A stretch of 64,000 bases of DNA, from assembly GCA_035582835.1 (NCBI GenBank), contig JAYKAV010003443.1, forward strand, positions 248,001 to 312,000, in the 5' to 3' direction. The position numbers were made by a program, and so were the translations under genes. The stretch comes from Phoebastria nigripes (lineage: Eukaryota > Chordata > Aves > Procellariiformes > Diomedeidae). Positions 25,622 to 38,300 of the stretch are shown piece after piece. How positions within the stretch are numbered: the stretch's first letter is position 1; each line of letters starts with the position of its first letter. Under the pieces are notes generated by a model that saw nothing but the letters and a program-made list of their open reading frames with translations, was not told the DNA's origin and ran no database searches.

Positions 25622-27995
25622 GAGCTTAATAAAACTGTTCCTTCATATAAATTGCACAGTTCTAGTACTTCATTAAAACCCAAACCTGCCTGTGCACAGG
25701 AAAGGTGAAAGCATTTGGATTCTGAGCCAAGTTGGCAACTACAATGGCAATTTTAATATACTAAAAAAGGTCACAGTGATGTAAAAAATGTGTGATGCTA
25801 CAATGGTCATTATTAAAACATCCCATTTTTGCCTAGGGACATTATTGTAGGGTTCTCTCTCCTTATACACCATTAAGTATTGCTGGTAATTCATAAAGCT
25901 GAGAATAATTAGGCAGTATAAAAACAACAGTAAGGCATAACTATCAGATCTATTTGATAATTCATACATGACCATCAATCTGTTGTCATGCAAGTTAAAA
26001 CTTTATTTGGCCATATCTCTCATTTTTAGATCCTTAGAGCAGAATTATAACTCTGAATGGCTTTTCCAAAACTAATCTTCAGATTTCCATCAAGGGTAAG
26101 GCTTGTTTTCATCCAGAGGGTGAACACTGGAGACTTACTGGCAAATCCTACAGATTACAGGAGGTCCACCCNTACCAGTTCACACTGGTGGCCAGGTCCT
26201 GGTGTTTTCCTGTCTTAGATCCCACTACGCTACAACCTCAATAGATGAGGTAAAACAATCCTTTTTATANTGCAATGCACAGCTCCTTTCCTGTTAATGG
26301 CAGCAGGGAAATGTTTGCCTTGTCTTACTTATGTTTGCTTGCCTATCCTATTCCTCCCTCTCTTTTCTTTCCTTTCTCCTCTTCCCCAGACCAGAGGGTA
26401 TAGTCAACACTTGTGACGGTAGCCATTGCTTCTCTCTGGAGACTGTGAAATATTGAAAACAGAAGTAAAAAGTAAAATAAACAACGCAGATAAAGAAATC
26501 CTCAATCAACCCCAAGGATAAAAAATAGCCAAATGTTGGTGGAAAGTCTTAAACTTGATTCTAGTAATCGATAAGCATTTCTAACCCAACATAATGTGGG
26601 TTAAAAGGATGTGTTCTGTTTTCCAGTATAGTTAAGAGGAGAAAATACTGCTACAAATTAAAGTTATTACTTTGGGAATGAAAATGAAAGCCTACCAGAT
26701 TGTTTTCTCATTATAAAATGAAACATAAGAAACTACTTNAGAATTCTATAACTTCCTCTTTCTGTCCATACATGTATATATGTCTATGTGTATATATAAA
26801 ACTTTTACAACCAAAATCTCAGNGTTTCAGATTTTCTTAGGGAAAATAATTACTTATGAAGTGAAACGTCTTCTGTCATATTTCAAACTAAAGGATATTT
26901 AACTCTGAAAATATTGCCCTCATCCTTGTTTTAAAACCCTTTTTACCAGTCTGGATTTTAGTCTGAAAAACTGGGGGCACATATGATGAAGTTTATTCTT
27001 GGAAAAAGCACAGTTTCACTGAAACTAGAAAGTTTCATGAAACAGACTTGATTTGAAGAAAATTTTAATGGGAATATTTCTGCGATCCAAAGAGGAGCAT
27101 CCACCACTGTGATCCAGTCAAATTGTCATACACAAGCAACAATACCAGTAACCGCAAGGGCTCTACTGATTTTGCTCTTGACTAAGTTAGAATGTGTAGT
27201 TATGAATGTATGCACNGGTGTCCCTCTACGTTTTTTCCTGAATCTCTATCTGATTCAGGCAGAGAAAATACCTAAATCTACATGTGACTATTCAAATGAT
27301 GTACTCTGTTACAGACTAGCTGTTTTAAAGGAANAACGAATCACGATCAGGTATATGAAACTAAATAGTTTCCAAAAAGGCTATTTCATTTTATCAGAAA
27401 CGTTCTGCCAGCTCTCCCACCAAGATACCTGCAATGCGTTGTAGTAGGTAAGACATTGAAAAGGTAAAATATCATCAGGTATTAGTCTACCTGATAAACA
27501 TGGTCAGAAGCATACTTTTATTTCTCTTCAAGCAGCTTAACATTTCGCCACCCTTCAGCTGGAAACTATTGCCCTATAATTATGCATTATTACATTTCAA
27601 GTGAGACATGGTAATGGACTATGTACACTCTGCTTGTCCATCACAATGCATTTTTGACCACTAGATGAGAATAAGCCAGAACTTGCAAAAATGAAGACGC
27701 ACATTCAGAAGAAATGCATGGATTTATGTCATGCATGTTGTAGAATAAGGAAGTTTTACTCTAAATATCTCCTATGTTATTTTTATATTTTCCTTCATGT
27801 TCCTACTTCATTTATCCTCTTGTGCGTTGTATGTATGCACTTTTAAAAAAAGGGCAGAAGAAGGGGGAAAAAGTGATTTAAATAATTAAAAACCTGAAGA
27901 ACAAAAAAAAAATCTTTTAAAATTATCTAAATATAGACATAAAATAACCTAAAATAATACCAACAAATATTTATGGTTTAGATTCAAAATGCTAA

Positions 27996-28012
27996 TTTTT
28001 TTTTTTTTTTTT
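27996..28012. repeat. Poly(T) tract, 17 bp
   Basis: Pure T homopolymer in AT-rich surroundings. Confidence 0.9.
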
Positions 28013-28189
28013 ACTTATGTATTTGAAAGGTTTAAACCAATTCTTAGTACTTAAACAGCTACCAAAAGCACTGCTTTATTATTATTTAAACATTTTTTTT
28101 TATATATCTATCTATCTCAGATGCTGAGATCTCTGGATTTTGGGAACTATTCACACACACAGCGTTTCTAGCATTGAAACAGAATGTTC

Positions 28190-28252
28190 CCAGACCTGTA
28201 GCAAAGCCTCTGCTTAGTTTGCATANGTACAGCACCTAGCACATAATAAAAA
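28190..28252 (+). repeat. Possible ancient LINE 3' tail (CR1/L3 or MIR/L2 type)
   Basis: GTACAGCACCTAGCACA followed by an A/T-rich end matches the 3' end typical of old amniote CR1/L3 copies (TACAGCGCCTAGCACAATGG) and resembles the MIR/L2 tail. Too short and diverged to separate these. Confidence 0.45.
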
Positions 28253-29974
28253 ATTTCCTTTCTCACCTTACTTTCATCATTATCATGAGATGAATGAAAG
28301 CACTCAGTCATTTCCATTTTCAGGCAATTTTGTTGCTCTAACACACCTAGTAACTACAGCTGTGTTCATGAAAATATATGCTTCTTCCTGGAAAATCCCC
28401 CAAATCACCTTATTTTAGTGGAAAAGACAGAGACACGTGAAATGTCTAAACCTTTCTAATATTTTTGTAAGTCAGGTCTTGCATCAAGGGATTCTTCAGT
28501 TTCTGGTATTTGTCTCACATGTGATGGCACTAATATAAATAATGGCAATTAACAAAGAAAATATTGTTCGAAAATTGATCATTAACAGAAACAATAATAC
28601 ATTAGTGGCATTACACATTAGTCTCTTAGAAAAATAATTACAACCATTAGCAAAAAATTCCTTAAAAATACTGGGAGTCAGTATTCTCTACAACTTCTGT
28701 GTTCTCACCACTTAAGACATATCTCATTTGTAGCTCAGCTCTAATTAATTTATTCCTTGCTCAACACTTGAGTAGTTAAGCATCTTTTAATAAGTCAAAT
28801 GAAAAGCATTGTACCTAGCATGAAAGTTTCTCATGATTTTATTTCTTAATTGTAAAATTAATCACTCAATTTAAAAAAAATCTTTGAGATGTATGGTTAT
28901 TATTACTTCCACAACCTGATGCCACAACGTGTCCAAGATTATACTTGCAAGTAAGGTATAAACTTCTGCTTTCTTTCACTTTAACGTCCTGAATGCCATT
29001 CTTAAAGCTCTATTTCCAATAAAGTTACCATGAGTACTTAAGTAACAACATTAATAAATAATAAAAGTAAGGAAGGGTTTCTTGTTGTATATTATTGCTT
29101 TCTCTAATCCCAGCACTGGGCTATGTTACTGAATCTAGTGATAAATTTTTATAGCTATGATTATATCTATAGTAAAACAAAATTTATGTGCTTTTTATTT
29201 GGTCTATAAAAATGCATAGAAGGAATGGATAAAATTACTTCATCTGGTTTACTGCTAAGGTCAGGAATTTAAGGATCATATCTCTTACCACTGTGGTCCA
29301 CCCTAACTGCATGTACTGAGAACAGGGCAAGAAAAATCTGTTTCTTTGATGAGCATGAATGGACAGTTTGTTTTAGCCAGTCTATAATATAATTGTGTAA
29401 GACAGGTGAGAAAAAGAAGATGGCTGAGTTTCAAAGCATCCTTTAAAACTGCATCAAATTTAATTGGAAAAAGAGCCGAGAAGAAATTTCTAATGAATAA
29501 AAGCAGCTCAGAATTATAACTTGATCTTTCCTGAATATATGTAGATTTCATATAGCATGCATGAAATGTATATACATTTCTTTAACATATTTTTCAGCAT
29601 AAGTAAAAACTCAGCTGTGTTGTTCCTACCTTCACTTGATCACGCAAATTTCAAAGACGTGAGACACTTCATGCCTGTATACGCAACGGGCTTCTAGGTG
29701 TCTAATGTTTATATGCAAACACAGTACAGGAGAGGCAATGGTGGTTTATGACATTTATCCATTTTTATCAATTTTAGTCCAGGCAGAAAAATCAAAGAGA
29801 GATTTATTGTCTTTAATTAGTGCTGATAGAAACATTTCTATCACAACACATTTCTAAAAGTTGACCCTGAAATCGGTGGATACTCAGTCCTGTCATGCAA
29901 CGTGCTATCAGAGTAACGTTTTGTTAACCGTCACGTATTTCAGGTTTTATTGAGAATTCAGTAAAATTGGTAAT

Positions 29975-30060
29975 GACACTCTTGCCATCCGAGTCGCATA
30001 TTCCACCTGAAATTCCAAAAGGTCATTGTGGCTATGATTTGCATGGCTATACTTGACCCA
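29975..30060. promoter_or_regulatory. Candidate regulatory element with exact octamer
   Basis: Contains a perfect POU/octamer site ATTTGCAT (30037-30044) in a mixed-composition stretch with CATTCC-like and CATTGTGG (SOX-core) words nearby. POU-SOX pairing is known for neural and stem-cell enhancers. Function here is inferred only. Confidence 0.22.
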
Positions 30061-30334
30061 GCATCTGTCTGTGTTCACAGTGAAACTCAGCCAACCCCCC
30101 AAAGAGTGTAAATTAACGTTACAAGCATGTCATACTTACGGAAAGGCCTGTCAGACAACTTCACAGACAAGTACCGTTTGTCTTACCAGAAACCTTGGAG
30201 TCTCTTCTGTAGCATAACATTTTATGGTTCATAATCTCTACGCATTATGTGCGACAGACAAAAATGAGGAGAGGGGGAAGAGTAAAAAAGCTAAACGATT
30301 CCCCTGCTTCAGGTGAAGATCAGAATATTGGTGA

Positions 30335-30400
30335 ATCAAACAGTGACTTATGACCTTCTGGTCAATTAAGTCATCTGTAAAATAAAAGACATCACTAGTG
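30335..30400 (+). repeat. Weak MIR-like remnant
   Basis: GTCATCTGTAAAATAAAAGACATC resembles the MIR segment TCATCTGTAAAATGGGGATA, with TGACCTTCTGGTCAA upstream in place of the usual GACCTTGGGCAAG. Very diverged. Confidence 0.35.
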
Positions 30401-31776
30401 CTCCTGGCACATCCCTTTGTCAGTACCTTCCTTTTCTAGGAGAGTGAGCCTTGCTAGTTTGCAGCCCCTACGTACTTCTAGCATGCACAGAGAAGCTTAT
30501 GCACCGTTTCTAAGTGACAGACCACAAGCGTGAGATGAGCGGAAGATATTATATGCCTGGATTTTGCTTACATTGGGAAAAATTCTACCTATGATGAAGG
30601 AAAAAGCAGCCCTGTTTCTGATCAGGGTGAGCTTCTGTGTGGTGGTCTGGAGAGGGGAAGGACTTTCTTACTGATGGTTTATTTATGTTCGTTTATTTTT
30701 AAATGGCAGCTGTCTGAAGCTGTTCAGTGTTTGGAGCGTGAAATTAAGTCTCAGGAGAGATGGATTAGAGGATAGAATGCCAGGGAGTCAATCAAAAGTT
30801 CACGATATAAGTGGTTTACCCTATAGCTCTGAGAATCTATCACAAAGCTTCCCAGTCTGTCATCTGCTAGTTATAATCGTTTGATACAATCCTGCATCAT
30901 ATGGCAGGCTTCCTTTCATACTCCTGGCATTCACATGCATGCAGTATGAATACTCAGTACTATGGAATATTCCACATAACTATATTATTGTTTTGTTATT
31001 TTCTAATAAAAATATTTAATAAAGACAAAATTACCATATCAACCATGCAAATGCCAAATATCATCTTACACCATGTGCATTTGTCATGAATTCTTGCCTG
31101 ATACACAATCCTTTTTCCAGCCACTAAGTCTGCTGTAGTACGCTCCACTTTTTCTATTATATTATCTTTAAATAAAATCTTAAATGATACTATTATTTCT
31201 GAGACATTTTTTGGAAGGAACAGGGAAAGAGAGACATTCTAATTAAATGTACTCATTGTTGATGGCAACTCAACATTTTCACTTCCAAAAACTCCACTAA
31301 AAAAGTTCAGATGAAACATGATTCTTAATAATCAGAGACACAAGAGCATTGTAGAGATGATGGTTTAATATTATTCTTTGACTTGACACCGTTGGGGTAT
31401 ACTTTTTTTCCCCTGAAATATATTTGATAAAGTAATAGCAATCAAACTGCTATAGTAAATTAATAGATGTAATGAAACTCTATTGGCACCCAGAGACTTC
31501 TGAAACTGGAAGGAGACAATAGATTAATTTGGAAATCACTCTTTCATTAATTCATTACATTCCTCTTTTCATAATTCTCACATGCAATCATGATACAGCA
31601 CATGTGAACGCGACAGGTGAGAAAGCAGGTGGGATCATTTAGGAAATTATTCATCAGTAGAGGGAAGAGTTGTTGATCTTTAGGAAAGCACCATAACATG
31701 TCACTTCTGATTTCTCCCTCTTATTCCCTCCCTTTTTGTATTTGAACCCTTATAAACCCCTAGATGCTTTCTTTTT

Positions 31777-31793
31777 GGGGGTGGGGGGTGGGG
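31777..31793 (+). repeat. G-rich tract
   Basis: Three G runs of 5, 6 and 4 separated by single T bases. A fourth run is lacking, so a canonical four-tract quadruplex is not formed by this segment alone. Confidence 0.7.
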
Positions 31794-33084
31794 ATTGGCT
31801 TTCATTGGGAAGAACTGCAAGAGAGATGACCTATCAGTACTTTAGCAGACCAGAACGGTTTTTAATGTGAAACGCAGTGATGGGATCCTCCTGTCAGCAG
31901 AGGGGATAGCCTGGAAGTCTACAAAGAGGTGTAATCAGTTATTACAGACTCACCCCAGCGACTTCAGCTGAGTAGACTCCATCCTAACACAAAGAAAGGG
32001 AATGAGTCTCTGAAAGAGGACAAACTGGTCCTGAAGGAAAAATACACATGTATGAGGCAATGATAAGGTTAAGATTTGTGCATTTTAGCATGTGATTAGT
32101 TTTTGGTTATTAAAAAAATATGTTTGAACAGGATGACTTTCTGACTCTTACAGGGACAGCATCTTTATTGGACCCAGCAAGGCCACCAAATCATATAGCT
32201 TAAAATGGAATTTTTATCTAATTTGATCCGAATAGAGCTATAATCTGTCAAGGAACCAAAACGCTTCGGCAAACGTGCACTCAGCAAATAGCCCCAAAGT
32301 GCCACCTGTCAGCTGGAACAGCAAGTTCAGTAGCCAATGCTAAAAGCCTCTGCTGGCTAGGTCTTACTGCATGCCATGAAGAAACCACAGATGAAGACTG
32401 TAAGGAGTGAATGCACAACTAACAGCTCAATTAGATGTTGCTCCTGGAGATGCTGGCAAACATGGGATTGATTCGCAGGCCACGACTTCATTGATAACTG
32501 ACCTCCTTTGGCCAAGTGCTGATCTAAATGCGCTACCTGACCCCTGAAAATCATCTCGTTTTGTTTGTGGCTATAAGGGTACAGCGAGGGTCGGCTGCTC
32601 CCGGTGGGGCTGGCCTTGAGCCCAGGGGCTGAGGAGGGAGTTTGCCCCCATTACTAATAAAACATAGCTTTGTCAGCAGTGCAGATCACTCTTACTTTGG
32701 GGAGGGGAAGAGAAATCCAATCCAACAGTTTGGTCTGATGCAAAGTTTGATCCCTGACTTTGTGTGTTTCGTTAGCAGACTGGGAGATCATGATTCATGT
32801 AGCTCTAGTTCTAAAAGTTCTGCATTTACTATTTGATGCATTGATCCTTTCACTTAATAGCTAGCCCTTAAGCCATAATAACTTACAGATATATGCATTT
32901 ATTCTACAATACTCTGAAAGGTCTTTTAAAATATTCATTCTATTCTGCTAAATAAGCAGCCCTCCTTTCCAGGAGGCCTGTGATTAACGCTCCTTTCATC
33001 CGTCACCACTATACACTGCCTTTGGGAAAGCCTGATCCTCTTGCCACTCCGAAAATGTAACTTGAGCCAGAACTTATTTCCCCT

Positions 33085-33242
33085 ACTTCTGCTACTGACA
33101 AGCTTCAGGACTTTAGGCAAATCACTTGACCTTACTGCATCTCACTTTCCTCTCCATTAAAATGGGGATAGTGCCTAGCTTCATAAAGTATGTCAGTTCT
33201 ACAGATTAAAATAAAATGCTATGGAGGAACTTAGTATAATTA
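33085..33242 (+). repeat. MIR SINE fragment
   Basis: Clear collinear match to the MIR core and 3' half: TGCTACTGACAAGCTTCAGG, then CTTTAGGCAAATCACTTGACC, a CTCACTTTCCTC block, ATTAAAATGGGGATAGTGCC, and a terminal GCTATGGAGGAACTTAGTA. It is the best preserved ancient SINE in the window. The 5' tRNA-like part is lost. Confidence 0.82.
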
Positions 33243-33456
33243 TTCTATACACAATGGAAATTTCACCCTTTAAGAAGATGCCAATGACAAAGCTGTCAAA
33301 CCAAAACTGCTCCTGGCAGCCAAAATCTTATATCAGCACCATGGCCCAGTGCCATCAGTAAGGCCATAAATAAGGTAAGGGACACATTTGTTCAGCTCAC
33401 TTGACAGGATCATCATCAGTAGCTGGACTTCCAGGGCTGGTGGGTGGTTTTTTGTG

Positions 33457-33478
33457 TTTTTTTTTTTTTTTTTTTTTT
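33457..33478. repeat. Poly(T) tract, 22 bp
   Basis: Pure T run preceded by a G/T stretch. It is read as poly-Lys in the minus-strand ORF at 33397-33585, which is therefore not a gene. Confidence 0.9.
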
Positions 33479-33654
33479 CCTCCAAATGAACGCAGGATAT
33501 GACCCCGTGTTACTTTATGTAGGTAACACAGGAAAATACAGGAGGTGTATGGAGAATTTTCTATTAAAAAGCAAGTTGGCAGCACAATACAGCGTTCAGA
33601 AATAGTTCTAACAATGTCTGCTAATGCTGGTTTAAAATGGTGACCTGCCTATTT

Positions 33655-34110
33655 GACTAACTATTCTGAAGGCTGTGGGATAATTATTTCAAACTGGCAT
33701 CAAATTTAATTGTATAGTAAATTAATGAGTAAAAGGCTTCTTACTGTTGTTTAATAAGTATGAAGGAAATACACTTAACTTTTCATATAATGTAGTCAAA
33801 TTGCATAAGCAATAAGTGCACATTAGATGTCGTATTTATTACATCAAATCTGTGAACACTGTTAATACATTAACATTTAAAAAGGTAGCCCATGGCAAGT
33901 CAATTTCACAGCAATTAAAACTGAAAAACTGGTAATTGACATTTGATAAGTGTGTTAATTGATATCAAGCTTGCAATAGCTAACATGTTAAATGTCAATT
34001 AAATCCATGTGTTTTTACAATTAGAATTTATTAATAAAGAATCTAATTACAAAGTGTTGGTTATGTCAATTTATGTTAATTATGCAACAACTAAATTTAT
34101 AGCGGAAAAA
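33655..34110. promoter_or_regulatory. Candidate conserved non-coding element, TAAT cluster
   Basis: About 17 TAAT/ATTA homeodomain cores in 450 bp, with three TAATTA sites (33681-33686, 34044-34049, 34078-34083), two CAATTAAA words (near 33912 and 33996) and a POU-like TTATGCAA overlapping the last TAATTA. The stretch is free of recognisable repeats. Such dense homeobox cores in non-repeat AT-rich sequence are typical of ultraconserved or developmental enhancers, but AT-rich DNA also produces many by chance. Confidence 0.35.
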
Positions 34111-34181
34111 TTTCTTCAGTCCTCAACAGCACTTTAAAATTTTCCCTAATTTTTAACATTTTGCATTTAACGTGTTGTCTG

Positions 34182-34238
34182 TTTTTTTTTTTTTTTTTTT
34201 TTTTCCCCTTTTTTTNTTTTAAAAGGGGGGGGAAAAAA
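34182..34238. repeat. T/C/A/G mirror-like homopolymer block
   Basis: T23, C4, T12 (with N at 34216), A4, G8, A6 in succession. TTTTTTCCCC...TTTT on the left is complementary to AAAA...GGGGAAAAAA on the right, so the block can fold on itself. It may be natural or a local assembly or sequencing artefact at a homopolymer. Confidence 0.7.
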
Positions 34239-34619
34239 GTTAGATTGATAGTGTAGAATCACTGGTTCAAACTTATGATATTGAAAAAAAGTTTAAGATG
34301 AGCACTTCTAGCATAGTTTTGATGATGACCACCTATTTAAATCTCTTCATAAAATTTAAAACAATTTTTCTATAGTTTTGTTAAAGTACAGTTATGAAAA
34401 TATTCTATATTAAATGTGGTAAGTATTCAGTAAGCCCAAGAAATTCAGTCTCCTTATTCTTCATGTGCCGTTGCTTTCATTTATGGACCAGTAATTCTGG
34501 ACACTAATCATACAACCGTGCCTGGACTACACAGATCATAGGTATTTCCTTACATCGTGAGTTGGAAAAATNCCTATGCAAGGCAAAAAAGGGGCTGATT
34601 GGCGTCGTTTTGTAAGGCT

Positions 34620-35255
34620 GATGTTTAGTCACAGAGACTGACTTGGAGATTTCTAGATCTTTTAACTAGAATAGTTTGAATATTTACCCATCCCTGCCTG
34701 GGACAGGAACGTGACCAGCGTGAAGATTGTCTCAACCAGAAAGAAAGCAATCTGGAAGCAAATATAAGATTTCACTCTTGTTCTTGCATAAGAGAAAAAA
34801 CATTTGAGGCCTATCCTCTCTGATAGAGCATCCAGAGAGCGGGATATGGCCCTAACGTACATCACATCTGGCTGCAAAAGTCAGCTTCTCATCATCAGAT
34901 CAGCATAGTGAGCGAGCTCCCACCCAGCCGCAGTCCGCTCCCCGAGTTCCCAGCTAAGCATCTCTCAGGTTACTTACAGACCATCTGGGGAGATCTGTTC
35001 TACCACGTTTCTGGTTCCTACCCTTGGTGGCACCAGGCTTTTTAGGCTGGCACACGTTGATGGAAGCCGGGAAGAGGAGGTATTGCCACCAAGGGCTTGA
35101 AGAGAGGGATGAAACTAGAGCTGCTGTAAACGACTGGAGGCGTCAGCCGGAACCATGAGCCACAGTGGGAAAGGCAGTCAGCTAGGAGAAATTAATGTAG
35201 GGAGAGAGTGTCAGGCACCATATGCAGGGGAAGACACAAAGAAAAGGAGAAGGGG

Positions 35256-35331
<76 letters not shown>

Positions 35332-35338
35332 ATGTTTA
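34620..35338 (+). mobile_element. Possible A-tailed retroposed insertion
   Basis: A GC-richer body (clear from about 34890) ends in a 73-bp A tract (35256-35328). The 8-mer GATGTTTA occurs at 34620-34627 and again at 35331-35338, two bases after the A tract, as expected for a target duplication around an A-tailed insertion. I recognise no parent gene in the body. Bird CR1 does not normally make poly(A)-tailed copies, so such an insertion would be uncommon. Chance similarity of an 8-mer is a real alternative. Confidence 0.25.
35256..35328. repeat. Poly(A) tract, 73 bp
   Basis: Uninterrupted A run, the longest pure homopolymer in the window. Two overlapping ORFs (35155-35367, 35222-35506) owe their length to it, reading as poly-Lys, and are spurious. 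Confidence 0.95.
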
Positions 35339-38300
35339 ATATCCTCGAGGCACTTAGAGGGAATTAAGAGAATTACAAGAAGGGGAAAGAAGCTGGGGAA
35401 AGTGAAAGGGGGGAGAAAAACGAAGAAACCAGATTTCTATGCTATTTCTTTTTCAGGTAAAGATTTCTTTGAATTTGTGAAAAGGTNAAAGTTCAAATCA
35501 AGGTGAAAAAGACAGCAATTTTTTTTAATGATACCATAAAATGTAAATCTTAATGACATGTATATTGGGCTTTATTAAGAGTTTAATTCTGTAAAAATAA
35601 TTTCCCATTAATTTTCACCATTTTTGTATCTTTACCTTTCTGCCTGTTGACGTGGAGTCTTTGGCTGCTGCTTTGGAATTTGAACAGATGCTCTTTTGTG
35701 CATTGTAAGATCACCAACAACAAAGGTCCCTTTACCTAACAAAGTTAAAATTGATTCTCTATTGGNCTTGTTTGTTTGTTCACAACACTTGTTTCAATTG
35801 TCACTTCTGCTATTGCAACTTCTACAGCTTACTTTGCTTTTAATTTGACACTAATAGGGAAAAATTGATTTTATTTCCACTTATTTCCCAGCTTGTCACA
35901 TGTTCGTCTCCATTTGGGACAACATGCAATGCTGTCTCCCTTCACTGTGAGAATGAAAATTAGGTTTACACTAAAGCAAGATTTTGTCAGGAAAGAATGT
36001 TTTGGCCTGACAATATCTGTAATTAAATCCTTAAAGAGAGGAATACTGAAAGCTGAAGGATGAGCTGAAAGTATTTAAAAATTAACCTCCTTTGAAATCT
36101 GAAATGCAACACCTTTTGGTACCTTTAAATTAAAATTGATCTAGTAAAGCAGAGTAGCAGATTTTTTTTTTTTTTTTTGTCTCAAAAGAGTTGCGAGGAA
36201 GCGGTAAAAAGCCGCTCTATAAGCATACATAAGTAACAGTTTCCAGTATTTGTTTAAATACCAGTTTAATAAACCCCCTTGTCTTTGACATGCGGTTGTT
36301 CTATAGCTGTGTATCCTATGTACAGTTAGCAGAAAAAAAATTAGCAGTGGCCTTTCCTAACATATGACAGAATCCCCACCTTCTCAGTTTAGGAAAACAA
36401 TTTCTCAAATGGCTTTGTTTTATTTAGTTCTGCTACTCTAACTGTGCAGAACAGTAGGTTTAGAGGCTCTCTTGAGCTTAGTTGCAAGCGGCTGTGCTAT
36501 TTTGCTCATATCACACAATATTTCTCTGTGTGACCACAGACAGAATAAGACAACCTCTGCCTGCTGTCTTGTCTCTGAGTGAGGTCTGGACAAACCAGGG
36601 TCCCTCATCAAGGACATTAAATTTTATGTACCATATATATATCAATTTACAGAAGAGATTACTATCTCAGAAACCATTATTTAAGGATGGGTAGACCTCC
36701 TTGATTTATAACCACATAAATATTGGTACCATCATACAATCTCAAAGCCTTTGTCCTCCTTTCATTCTTAATTCCTGCATGGCATGTAAATCCCAGAAGC
36801 CGTGAACCCTCCGCTGGGAAGGGGAGGAACAGAGGAATTTTGATATGTAAAGCATACCCCATGGTGTAGGCTGGACTGCCACAATGGTCCGATATGCTGA
36901 AAGGTTAGAATCTGTTTTAAATGTGTTTTGGGGAGAAAAAAGAAAAAAAAAAAAAGAAAAAAAAAATCATGCTTCTCAAACGGCAACAGAAAACACTTTG
37001 AAATTTGGGTTCGCAGTTCATTAAAGGAAAAAAATAAAAGATCCTCTTAAAACTCTCTCTGGAAAAGATTCCTAGTTGCCCGGAGTTCATAACATTTACC
37101 TGAGAAAAGGTTTCTTATTTAATCCAGATATTGTTCCCCCAGCCTATACAGATACTGCCAGCTACACAGCTGCTGTCTTACTCTCATGCTCCTTAATGGG
37201 ATCTGTTTGCATAAAGAAACAGTCACTGAAACAGAAGAGGTGGTCCTATAGCCTTGGGATTTCTCTATCTATATGAGTTATGCAAAACCCAGTCACCTGC
37301 TCTGCCTGGTCTGAAAGCAGGCTCTTGCTCTTGAATTTGAAACCCAATCTCTTTGCAAGTGGCTATTTCAATAGCTCCCCCTTCTTACCCATACCCTTCC
37401 TGTAAAGTCTCCTGATGATTAGTGAAAAGCAGTATAAAAGAAATCAACGCTTTCCCACATATATTTTCCTGGAACATCTCTGATCAGATCTAGACAGTTT
37501 CATCTGAAGATGAAATCTGGAGCTTTGATTCCTGTGCAGCTTAGAAGCACTTCAATAGTTAGTTTTTTGGGCTACTCTTGTATTGGGAAGGCTGAAGGAA
37601 ACCTTCAAAGCTCCTCTGTAGCATCCTTTCTATGGCATTTCAAGTATCCTCATAAATTCTGCTTCTGATATAAATACACTTGAGATACTAAGCTCCTCCA
37701 CAGATCCAAAATTCCATCTTATATACTACAAAGCAAGACATGATCAATCAAAAAATATTACAGCTTTTAGCAGTGGAATTCCAGTGAAAATGCATGCAGA
37801 CCTACAATATTCAAGTAGTTATTTCAATTTAGTAATAATTTCGTGTCACAGAATAATGGCTTTTAAAAGTTCATTTTCAATTCTGCTGATTATAATAGGG
37901 GTGATACCAACATAAATATTGATTTCTCAATCAGTAATTGACAATCTCTGTCAATAAAAAGATATTTTTAGCATAGACTTAAAGATTATGTTCAGGCTTA
38001 TTTATTTCTTAACCTGGACACCTCTCTGTCCTCATATGTGTCACCTAAATCTTGAAGACTCTTTCTGAAGAACAGCTAAAGTAAACAGCCTTTCATCTTT
38101 CTGTGCATAGATGGAGGTTTTGTCCAAGCTCTTGTCACCCATTTTCAATTATTGCAGCTTCCTTCTCAGTAGCTTTGGCATCAGAACGTGGATGGTCAAT
38201 GCTAAACCTGACATCCTAATCTTCTCCTCCAGTTGTGTTACTTGCCTTTTTGCATCCTTTCCTTTCCAAAGACTGAAGATAAACCATCTTTCTTGCTTCC

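Larger units (their letters stand above)
22990..33080. other. Non-coding AT-rich unique sequence
   Basis: No gene supported. The 134-codon minus-strand ORF at 22954-23358 is hydrophobic and Cys/Phe-rich by chance composition and overlaps a candidate conserved non-coding stretch. The region holds low-complexity tracts, two weak ancient repeat remnants (28190-28252, 30335-30400) and two regulatory candidates (23250-23360, 29975-30060). Confidence 0.7.

Noticed and set aside
31777..31793. G-quadruplex
   Set aside because: There are only three G runs of sufficient length in the local segment.
35155..35506. Two overlapping poly-Lys ORFs
   Set aside because: They exist only because a 73-bp A tract is open in all three frames of this strand.
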